Of a stretch of DNA of 64,000 nt, positions 28,182 to 35,444 are shown piece after piece (positions within the stretch are counted from its first letter, which is position 1; the number at the start of each line of letters is the position of its first letter). The DNA is taken from positions 1 through 64,000 of the forward strand of contig NZ_SSGF01000018.1 of the NCBI RefSeq assembly GCF_008015755.1, in the 5' to 3' direction. This DNA is from Methylophilus sp. (lineage in GTDB: Bacteria; Pseudomonadota; Gammaproteobacteria; Burkholderiales; Methylophilaceae). The translations under genes were made by a program, and so were the position numbers. Below the pieces are notes generated by a model. The model was not told the origin of the DNA. It made no database searches and saw nothing but the letters and a program-made list of their open reading frames with translations.

Positions 28182-28205
28182 ATTCTTTTATAGTTTAAAA
28201 AGATT
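28182..28205. promoter_or_regulatory. AT-rich palindrome C, upstream of encapsulin operon
   Basis: ATTCTTTTATA followed by GTTTAAAAAGATT, an imperfect palindrome closely matching motif A at cysT (same left arm start, right arm TTTAAAA-GA-T with one extra A). It lies 104 bases upstream of the first operon gene and just upstream of a leader terminator. Confidence 0.5.
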
Positions 28206-28227
28206 AACGCTGACCAGACATCTGGAA

Positions 28228-28262
28228 GCCAGTCACCCTCATTGGGCGACTGGCTTTTTTTT
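28228..28262 (+). terminator. Intrinsic terminator in leader of encapsulin operon
   Basis: Stem GCCAGTC / GACTGGC (28228-28234 and 28248-28254), with an inner CCC/GGG pairing, followed by eight T residues (28255-28262). It points in the plus direction, yet no plus-strand gene ends upstream: the nearest upstream gene (sbp) is divergent. It therefore ends either a short RNA or a premature transcript of the operon that starts at 28309. Confidence 0.8.
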
Positions 28263-28308
28263 CGTGTGTACACAGCATAGATGCCATATAAACAGGATTG
28301 GATAGCCG

Positions 28309-29211
28309 ATGGAAGAGATCGCGATTGAACACATCGTGCAGCAACTGGCGAGCATACGCGAAAGCGCGCTACAGCAGCGGCAGCGCTTGGCGCAACCGCC
28401 AAAACTGCCTGCCCGCAAGGCGTTGGGCAAGCTGGTGGACTGGCTAGCCGCATCGCTGTTTCCTAACCGCCTGGGCGACCCGGATATTCAGGCACATGCG
28501 ATCAACTTTTATGTCGGCACCACGCTGGATAAAGCCTTGCGTGAGTTGCAGCAGCAAATTCGCCTGGAGCTGGCCTTTAAGGCGCCTGGCACCCCGGCCA
28601 GCCAATTTAATAGCCAAGCGCATATCCTTACCCACACTTTTGCCGAGCAGTTGCCACATATCCGCCTGCAACTGGATACCGATTTAGACGCCGCCTACCA
28701 GGGCGACCCAGCCGCAGACAGTGTCGATGAAATCCTGGTCAGCTACCCCGGTATCCTGGCGTTGATTCATTACCGCATCGCCCATGTGTTGCATGGCCTG
28801 GGCTTGACCATTATTGCGCGTTTGATCACTGAGATTGCCCATTCACAGACTGGCATCGACATTCATCCGGGCGCGCAGATCGGCGATTACTTTTTTATCG
28901 ACCATGGCACGGGGGTTGTGATTGGCGAAACTGCCATCATTGGCAACCATGTGCGTCTTTACCAGGCGGTGACGCTCGGGGCTAAAAACTTTCCTAAAGA
29001 TGCCAATGGTCACATGGTGAAGAAGTTTGAACGCCATCCAATTTTAGAAGATGGCGTGGTGGTGTACGCTGGGGCAACTATTCTGGGCCGTATCACCATC
29101 GGCAAGCATTCCATTATTGGCGGTAATGTCTGGGTCACGCGTAGCGTGCCCGCCAATAGTCACGTCACACAAGCGCACTCGGACGCGAAACCGATTCCAG
29201 TCGCGGCTTGA
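28309..29211 (+). CDS. Serine O-acetyltransferase, EpsC-type, encapsulin operon
   Basis: A second serine acetyltransferase, 300 residues, of the longer EpsC/SrpH-like group. A helical N-terminal domain (about 1-160) precedes a left-handed beta-helix domain with DIHPGAQIGDYFFIDHGTG, VIGETAIIG and AVTLGAKNF. It makes O-acetylserine for cysteine synthesis. It is first in the operon with the encapsulin shell and the tagged desulfurase; such acetyltransferases are known companions of family 2A encapsulins. It could replenish cysteine, the desulfurase substrate. Confidence 0.93.
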   Translation: MEEIAIEHIVQQLASIRESALQQRQRLAQPPKLPARKALGKLVDWLAASLFPNRLGDPDIQAHAINFYVGTTLDKALRELQQQIRLELAFKAPGTPASQFNSQAHILTHTFAEQLPHIRLQLDTDLDAAYQGDPAADSVDEILVSYPGILALIHYRIAHVLHGLGLTIIARLITEIAHSQTGIDIHPGAQIGDYFFIDHGTGVVIGETAIIGNHVRLYQAVTLGAKNFPKDANGHMVKKFERHPILEDGVVVYAGATILGRITIGKHSIIGGNVWVTRSVPANSHVTQAHSDAKPIPVAA

Positions 29212-29272
29212 TTTTTAATCACCCTACTTTCAGTCACTACCGATTCGTTAGTTTAATAAGGAGAATAATAGT

Positions 29273-30187
29273 ATGTCAGAACAACCAACCCAGAGCGCCT
29301 TGGGCGACGTCGCCGCACGAACGCTTGCCAATGCCACCAAATCGGTGCCCATGCTCAGCACCATCAGCCCACGCTGGCTGGTGCATTTGCTCAATTGGGT
29401 GCCAGTCGAAGCTGGTATTTATCGTGTCAACAAAGCCAAAGACCCGAATGCGATTACCGTCGATTGCTCAAACAAAGACGAAAAAGAACTGCCAGCCACC
29501 TTTGTTGACTACGAAGAATGGGGCCGTGAGTATGTGTTGAATGCCGTCAACACTGTGGTCGATGTACACACGCGTGTGTCTGACCTCTACAGCAGCCCGC
29601 ATAATCAGATTAAAGAGCAACTGCGCCTGACCATTGAAGTGGTGAAAGAGCGTCAGGAAAGCGAACTGATCAATAACAAAGAATATGGGCTGCTGAATAA
29701 TGTCGCCAAGTCACAAACCGTGAAAACGCGTAACGGCTTCCCGACCCCAGATGACCTGGATGAATTGCTGACCAAAGTGTGGAAAGAGCCTGCGTTCTTT
29801 TTAGCGCACCCAAAAGCGATTGCGGCTTTTGGCCGTGAGTGCACCCGTCGTGGTGTGCCACCACCGACCGTGTCATTGTTCGGTTCACAGTTCCTCACTT
29901 GGCGCGGCATTCCACTGATTCCTAGTGACAAATTGCCTATCGTCAACGGCAAATCCAAAATCCTGTTGTTACGCGTGGGCGAAAGCAAACAAGGCGTGAT
30001 TGGCTTGTATCAACCGAACTTGCCTGGTCAACAAACCATGGGCCTATCCGTACGTTTTATGGGCATCAACCATAAAGCGATTGCGTCTTACCTGGTCTCG
30101 CTGTATTGCTCACTGGCGGTACTGACCGAAGATGCGATTGCCGTACTGGAAGATGTCGGAGTTGACCATTACTATGACTACAAGTAA
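29273..30187 (+). CDS. Family 2A encapsulin shell protein (SrpI-like)
   Basis: A 304-residue HK97-fold shell protein of the type that self-assembles into a nanocompartment. It resembles the cyanobacterial SrpI group, formerly annotated as a sulfate-starvation major membrane protein. Recognisable stretches are EWGREYVLNAVNTVVDVHTRVSD (split by family motifs), HPKAIAAFGRECTRRG, FGSQFLTWRGIPLIPSDK and the C-terminal EDVGVDHYYDYK. There is no cyclic-nucleotide-binding insertion, which separates 2A from 2B shells. It has a strong ribosome binding site (AAGGAGAAT). The downstream desulfurase overlaps its end by 14 bases, so shell and cargo are made together. Confidence 0.93.
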   Translation: MSEQPTQSALGDVAARTLANATKSVPMLSTISPRWLVHLLNWVPVEAGIYRVNKAKDPNAITVDCSNKDEKELPATFVDYEEWGREYVLNAVNTVVDVHTRVSDLYSSPHNQIKEQLRLTIEVVKERQESELINNKEYGLLNNVAKSQTVKTRNGFPTPDDLDELLTKVWKEPAFFLAHPKAIAAFGRECTRRGVPPPTVSLFGSQFLTWRGIPLIPSDKLPIVNGKSKILLLRVGESKQGVIGLYQPNLPGQQTMGLSVRFMGINHKAIASYLVSLYCSLAVLTEDAIAVLEDVGVDHYYDYK

Positions 30188-32090
30188 TTCAATCGACCTG
30201 ACTTTCACTGATGGCGGAAGCTTTGAGCCTGAGGCCATTTTGGCCTCGTTGCCGGGCGAGCATCCGAAGATGACGGCTGCGCTAGGCGTGGGACGCGAAC
30301 TGGAGAATACGGGCGTGCTGGATACGGCGACCCTGACGCAAATAGTGAACGACCTTTACGCCGAGGGCTTTCCGGCCACCGCGCCGTTTGCGGCGGCAGA
30401 CTTTGCGCAATCACTTTCCAGCGCGCGCACACCACAACCGTCGTTGCCCGCCACAGACTCATTGACCACCAAACTGGGCAATGTGGGCGGCAACTCGATC
30501 GGCGCAGCTTCGCCAAGCTATGTGCAATCGCAAGGTCAACCTGTCACGCAAGAAGCACAGGCGCAACAGCTTACCTATGCGCCAGGCGTCGAAGCGCTGG
30601 GTAGCGATCCACTGCATAACCACCCTGCACACCTGAATGTCTTGCAGCCAGAAGCCGCTTTTTTGGCACCTGCAGCCTTTGCTGGGCTTGGCATAGAGAT
30701 TCCTTACCAGCAGGAACTGGATCGCTGGCTGGGCACAGGCGTAAGCCAACCGCCGTCATCAGCCGCAGCAACGCCAGCGGCCAATACTTCATCCGCAGGC
30801 AGTGCGCAATCGTTTTATTTTTTGCAAGCTGAGCCAGCCGTCATCGGCAGCCTACCTGCTTCTGCGCACCCGGCGTTTGATGTGCACGCCGTGCGCCGCG
30901 ACTTTCCGATTCTCAACGAGCGCGTCAATGGCCGTCAGTTGGTATGGTTTGATAATGCAGCCACCACGCATAAACCGCAGGTGGTGATTGATCGCATCAG
31001 TTACTTCTACCAGCACGAAAACTCCAATATTCACCGCGCCGCCCATGCGCTGGCAGCACGGGCGACCGATGCTTATGAAGATGCGCGTGAAACCGTGCGC
31101 CGCTTTATCAATGCACCGTCGGTGAATAACGTGATTTTTGTGCGTGGCACCACAGAAGCGATTAACCTGGTGGCCAAAACCTGGGGCAAAAAACACCTGG
31201 GCGCTGGTGACGAGATTGTGGTGTCTCACCTCGAACATCACGCGAACATCGTGCCCTGGCAGCAGCTTTGCCAGGAAACAGGCGCGGTGATCAAGGTGAT
31301 TCCGGTCGACGACAGCGGGCAGATTTTGCTGGAGGAATACCAAAAACTGCTCACAGCCAAAACCAAGCTGGTGTCTTTCACGCAAGTCTCTAACGCCTTG
31401 GGCACGGTCACACCGGCGCAGGAAATGATTGCCATGGCACACCGTGCTGGCGCCAAGGTCTTGCTGGACGGCGCGCAATCGGTCTCGCACCTGCGTACCG
31501 ATGTACAAACGCTGGATGCAGACTTTTTTGTCTTCTCAGGCCATAAAATCTTTGGTCCGACTGGCATAGGCGCGCTGTATGGCAAAGCCGACGTGTTGCA
31601 AGACATGCCTGCCTGGCAAGGTGGCGGCAATATGATCCAGGATGTGACGTTTGAAAAAACGGTCTATCACGCCGCGCCCGCCAAGTTTGAAGCAGGCACG
31701 GGCAATATTGCTGATGCGGTGGGATTGGGCGCAGCACTGAAATACGTTGAACGCTTGGGCATTGAGAACATCGCCGCCTACGAGCATGCCTTGCTTGAAT
31801 ATGCTACCGCCGCCATGTGCCAGATCCCTAACTTGCGCCTGATAGGCACGGCCAAGCACAAGGCCAGCGTGCTGTCGTTTGCCCTCAAGGGCTATCAGAG
31901 TGAAGAAGTCGGCGCTGCGCTCAATGAAGAAGGCATTGCGGTGCGCTCTGGCCACCATTGCGCGCAACCAATTTTGCGCCGCTTTGGAGTAGAAACCACC
32001 GTGCGTCCTTCATTGGCGTTTTATAACACCTATGAAGAAATTGACCGCATGATTGCGGTGTTGCAGCGGCTGGCGTCTTACCACGCTTAA
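30174..32090 (+). CDS. Encapsulin-cargo cysteine desulfurase (SufS-like)
   Basis: A 638-residue two-part protein. Residues about 1-233 are low-complexity, rich in Ala, Ser, Pro and Gln and probably disordered, with short helical islands (LTQIVNDLYAEGF, YQQELDRWLG). In family 2A systems this kind of N-terminus targets the enzyme into the shell. Residues about 236-638 are a group II cysteine desulfurase with PLP Lys458 (SGHKIFGPTG) and catalytic Cys596 (RSGHHCAQP). The ATG at 30174 is preferred over 30132 because it has GGAG upstream and overlaps the shell gene as expected for coupling. Confidence 0.93.
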   Translation: MTTSNSIDLTFTDGGSFEPEAILASLPGEHPKMTAALGVGRELENTGVLDTATLTQIVNDLYAEGFPATAPFAAADFAQSLSSARTPQPSLPATDSLTTKLGNVGGNSIGAASPSYVQSQGQPVTQEAQAQQLTYAPGVEALGSDPLHNHPAHLNVLQPEAAFLAPAAFAGLGIEIPYQQELDRWLGTGVSQPPSSAAATPAANTSSAGSAQSFYFLQAEPAVIGSLPASAHPAFDVHAVRRDFPILNERVNGRQLVWFDNAATTHKPQVVIDRISYFYQHENSNIHRAAHALAARATDAYEDARETVRRFINAPSVNNVIFVRGTTEAINLVAKTWGKKHLGAGDEIVVSHLEHHANIVPWQQLCQETGAVIKVIPVDDSGQILLEEYQKLLTAKTKLVSFTQVSNALGTVTPAQEMIAMAHRAGAKVLLDGAQSVSHLRTDVQTLDADFFVFSGHKIFGPTGIGALYGKADVLQDMPAWQGGGNMIQDVTFEKTVYHAAPAKFEAGTGNIADAVGLGAALKYVERLGIENIAAYEHALLEYATAAMCQIPNLRLIGTAKHKASVLSFALKGYQSEEVGAALNEEGIAVRSGHHCAQPILRRFGVETTVRPSLAFYNTYEEIDRMIAVLQRLASYHA

Positions 32091-32105
32091 CGCGGTTCAT
32101 CCTCG

Positions 32106-32141
32106 CAGCCATTCACCAAGGTGGTGAATGGCTGTTTTTTT
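32106..32141 (+). terminator. Terminator of the encapsulin operon
   Basis: Perfect 12-bp stem CAGCCATTCACC / GGTGAATGGCTG (32106-32117 and 32123-32134), 5-nt loop, then seven T residues, starting 15 bases after the desulfurase stop. Confidence 0.9.
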
Positions 32142-32248
32142 GCCGCAGCCCGCCAAACTTTTTCTGTTGTGACATTCTGTCCAACCCTCTGTAAAATCCC
32201 CTGTACCAACCCAGCGGTTGCGACCCTTTACCCACAGAATATTGACCG

Positions 32249-33577
32249 ATGAAATTTGATCCGCGCAATAATAAATTCACCGCTATTTTTACCAGAGAGA
32301 TGCTCGAGGCCACGCTGCCTTCGGTGCTGCTGATCTGCCTGGCACTCTTTTTTGCCTACAAATTTATAGACCCGGCGCCGCCGCGTAACATTGTGATTGC
32401 CACCGGTGAAGCCGATTTAAATTACAACGCGTTTGCTGCCATCTACGGCGTCTATCTGCAAAAAGAAGGCATCACCCTCGAGAGGCGTAAAACCTCTGGT
32501 GACAATGAAAATCTGCGTTTATTAAAAGACCCGGAATCCGATGTCGATATTGCGTTTATCCAGGATGGCGTCGCTCACAGTGAAGGCGCAGGTTCACTAC
32601 TATCGCTGGGCAGCTTGTATTACCAGCCGGTGTGGATTTTTTGCCGCTGCAAAGACAGCACCACGCATTTATCTGCGCTCAAAGGCAAGCGCATTGCTAT
32701 TGGCTATGCGGGCGATGGCACGCACAGCCTGGTCAGCACGCTGCTCAATGAAAGCGGCATTGGTGCCAGCAATACCAAACTTGTCGAGATTGGCGGTGAA
32801 GAAGCGGCCACGGCCTTACGGCAAGGCAAACTGGATGCCGCCCTGTTTGTCGATGTCGCCAATTCGGGCATGATTCATGAGATGGTGACTGACAAACGCC
32901 TGCATTTGCTGAGCCTGGACACCGCAGAGGCTTTTTCACGCAAATTTGCTTTTATGCATCATCTGGTGCTACCCGAAGGGGCAATGGACCTCGCCAGAAA
33001 CATCCCTGGCCATGATGTGCACCTGGTGGCACCAACGGCCACGCTGGTGGTGAAAGAAAGCATGCATCCAGCACTCGCCTACCTGATGATGAAAGTGATT
33101 GCCGAGGTACATGGCGGTCCTAGCCTGTTTAATACCAAGGGCGAGTTTCCATCGGCCAAGGATACCGACTTCCCGCTGAGTACGCAGGCGCTTAATTTTT
33201 ATAAATCCGGCTTGCCGATTATTGATAAATACCTGCCGTTTTGGGCGGCAACATTTGTCAACCGCACCTTGATCGTGATTTTGCCATTGCTGGCATTACT
33301 GATCCCGCTGACCAAGATTATTCCGATGGTGTATGTATGGCTGGTGAAACGCAAACTGTTCCGTTATTACGGCGAGTTGCGCTTTCTCGATACGCAGTTA
33401 CAGGAAATCAAGAGCGCAGAAGACGTGCAGCAATGCCTGGATACACTGAATGACATTGAAGCCAAGGTGGTGAATGTGAAACTGCCGGTGCCGTTTTCAC
33501 AATATGCTTATGAACTGCGCGCACATATTGAGCTGGTCAGGTCCAAACTTAATCATCACAAGTTTCAAACCACTTAA
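32249..33577 (+). CDS. Membrane-anchored TAXI-family binding protein
   Basis: A 442-residue protein with a TAXI-type (TRAP transporter) substrate-binding domain (about 48-320). Typical text includes IVIATGEADLNYNAFA, DVDIAFIQDGVAH and RIAIGYAGDGTHSL. Unusually it is anchored at both ends: an N-terminal transmembrane helix (about 22-42) and a C-terminal hydrophobic pair (about 335-365), then a charged cytoplasmic tail of about 75 residues. No TRAP permease gene is nearby. It may be a sensor or an orphan binding protein; the ligand is unknown. Confidence 0.8.
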   Translation: MKFDPRNNKFTAIFTREMLEATLPSVLLICLALFFAYKFIDPAPPRNIVIATGEADLNYNAFAAIYGVYLQKEGITLERRKTSGDNENLRLLKDPESDVDIAFIQDGVAHSEGAGSLLSLGSLYYQPVWIFCRCKDSTTHLSALKGKRIAIGYAGDGTHSLVSTLLNESGIGASNTKLVEIGGEEAATALRQGKLDAALFVDVANSGMIHEMVTDKRLHLLSLDTAEAFSRKFAFMHHLVLPEGAMDLARNIPGHDVHLVAPTATLVVKESMHPALAYLMMKVIAEVHGGPSLFNTKGEFPSAKDTDFPLSTQALNFYKSGLPIIDKYLPFWAATFVNRTLIVILPLLALLIPLTKIIPMVYVWLVKRKLFRYYGELRFLDTQLQEIKSAEDVQQCLDTLNDIEAKVVNVKLPVPFSQYAYELRAHIELVRSKLNHHKFQTT

Positions 33578-33585
33578 GCATGCAT

Positions 33586-33614
33586 GCCAGGCGGCCTAAT
33601 TATGCTGGCCTGGC
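33586..33614. terminator. Hairpin between convergent genes
   Basis: GCCAGGC / GCCTGGC (33586-33592 and 33608-33614), overlapping the end of the minus-strand EAL gene. There is no U-run, so it is at best a weak bidirectional terminator for the TAXI-like and EAL genes. Confidence 0.4.
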
Positions 33615-35228
33615 GTTCACCCACTGTTGCAAGGCATGCTCTGGCATCGGCTTGGCATACAAATAGCCTTGTACCAGATCACAACCCAGGCTTTTGAGGT
33701 ATTCGGCTTGCGCCTCGGTTTCTACGCCTTCGGCGACGATTTGGTAATGCAGGTTTTTGCCGAGCACCACAATGGCACTGGTCACCGCCTCTGAGCGCTC
33801 TTTGCCTGGCACATCATTGACAAAAGAACGGTCTACTTTTAAATAATCGCCGGGAATATCGCGCAAATAAGCCAGGCAGGAATAGCCGGTGCCAAAATCA
33901 TCAATGGCCAGCTTCACACCCAATTGTTTGAGTGCCTGTAAGCTATCGGTGCCTTTACAGTCAGAGTGGATCAATGCGCTCTCTGTCAGCTCGATCACCA
34001 GGCGATCAGCGGACAAGCCGGTGTCACGCAGCACTTGCAACACATAATCGGTAAAACCTGGCGAGCGTAACTGCATGGGCGATACGTTGACCGAGACTTT
34101 CACCTTACTCAGTGCACCTGTTTGCCAGGATGCCACTTGCTGACAAGCTGCTTTTAACACCCAGGCGCCCATCGGCACAATCAGGCCGGTCAACTCGGCC
34201 ACGCCAATAAACTTGGCCGGCGACACCACCCCTTGTTGCGGATGCTGCCAACGGATCAATGCCTCAACGCCGACCAGTTCACCCGTCATAAAGTTCAGTT
34301 GTGGTTGGTAAACCAGGTAAAACTCCTGATGCGCAATCGCCGCCTCTAACTCGCTGGCAAAGGCCAAGTCTTCAGGTGGTAATACCTGCTCATGCGTCAC
34401 CCCTTTACGGTAATAGGTAAACGTCATAATGCTGACCACACAAATCAGCGACAGCGTGATAATCAAGGGCGTCAAACGGTAGTCGTGTTTAAAATAAACA
34501 CCGAAGCCACCCAAGAAAATGGCACACAAAAACAGCAAGCTGACAATCCAGCGCAGGTGCTTGCCGGACTCGTCCATCAATAACAAATAGCTGATGGAGG
34601 TTTGAGAGACCTGCTTGGCGAGCAAGGCAGAAGCGCTCAACAACCCAGCCAAGCAAGACAGCATGGAAAGCTGGCCATAGGCGTCTGGGATGCCGTAAGC
34701 GCGGGCCAATAAACCAGTGACAGGCATGAGCAAGGCCACAATGAGCACGGCCTGGCTGGCGCGGTTACATTGAAAGTGGCAGAGCAAAAAACCGGCGACC
34801 ACCAGCAAGGACATGCTGACATCAGTCGCAATCTGGCCAGCGCTGACGACTTGTGAAAAGCTGTTGAGGGAGACGATATGCGTAAAAGACGCGTGACTGC
34901 TTAGCAGCCAATACGCTTGTAACAGATAGCCGACTAACACGCCACCAATCAGCCAGCCGACCAGGGGATGCGCACGCTTGGCGTCATGGATGACAGATAA
35001 ACTCACGCCGACAAACATAAGATAGCTCAAGCTTTGCAAGACACTGAGTTCGAAAGTGTGATGCAAGTCGGTCAACGGAAAACCAAGCAGCACGCTGGCA
35101 ATGCTGGCCACTGCCAGCCAAGGAGAGTACTTCTGTAACGTTCTGAGGAACCGATGCCGCATGTACTGGCATTGCGTTGTACATTCCTGACCAGTTACAA
35201 CTGACCAGTCAATGCTGGATACTGACAT
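33600..35228 (-). CDS. Membrane EAL-domain phosphodiesterase (a)
   Basis: A 542-residue protein with about eight N-terminal transmembrane helices (about 38-270, a MASE-like module) and a C-terminal EAL domain (about 290-540). The catalytic set looks complete: GVEALIRW, VNVSP, ELTES, IDDFGTGYS, YLKVDRSFV and AEGVETEAQ. There is no GGDEF domain between sensor and EAL, so it should hydrolyse cyclic-di-GMP in response to a membrane signal. The adjacent gene at 35445 is a tandem paralog. Confidence 0.9.
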   Translation of the reverse strand: MSVSSIDWSVVTGQECTTQCQYMRHRFLRTLQKYSPWLAVASIASVLLGFPLTDLHHTFELSVLQSLSYLMFVGVSLSVIHDAKRAHPLVGWLIGGVLVGYLLQAYWLLSSHASFTHIVSLNSFSQVVSAGQIATDVSMSLLVVAGFLLCHFQCNRASQAVLIVALLMPVTGLLARAYGIPDAYGQLSMLSCLAGLLSASALLAKQVSQTSISYLLLMDESGKHLRWIVSLLFLCAIFLGGFGVYFKHDYRLTPLIITLSLICVVSIMTFTYYRKGVTHEQVLPPEDLAFASELEAAIAHQEFYLVYQPQLNFMTGELVGVEALIRWQHPQQGVVSPAKFIGVAELTGLIVPMGAWVLKAACQQVASWQTGALSKVKVSVNVSPMQLRSPGFTDYVLQVLRDTGLSADRLVIELTESALIHSDCKGTDSLQALKQLGVKLAIDDFGTGYSCLAYLRDIPGDYLKVDRSFVNDVPGKERSEAVTSAIVVLGKNLHYQIVAEGVETEAQAEYLKSLGCDLVQGYLYAKPMPEHALQQWVNARPA

Positions 35229-35444
35229 GTTGCCCCCTGTCTCAATCTCATATTATTGCCCGCGTTAGCAGGCAGTTTGGTTTTACTATAGGTGCAAATA
35301 GATTGAAACCAACATAAAATAAAGCAGGCTTTTATCTTCCTTTCAATGAAATTAAATTGATACTCATGGATGATTCGCTATGAAATAGCGGGATTGAATC
35401 AATGAGTGAACAGGTCAGCAACGTGTGCAACCCTTGACCCTTGA

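Noticed and set aside
27996..28193. 65-residue plus-strand frame upstream of the encapsulin operon
   Set aside because: AT-rich, no ribosome binding site, overlaps motifs B and C; more likely promoter DNA.
30852..31508. 218-residue antisense frame inside the cargo desulfurase gene
   Set aside because: Shadow of a conserved PLP-enzyme coding sequence.
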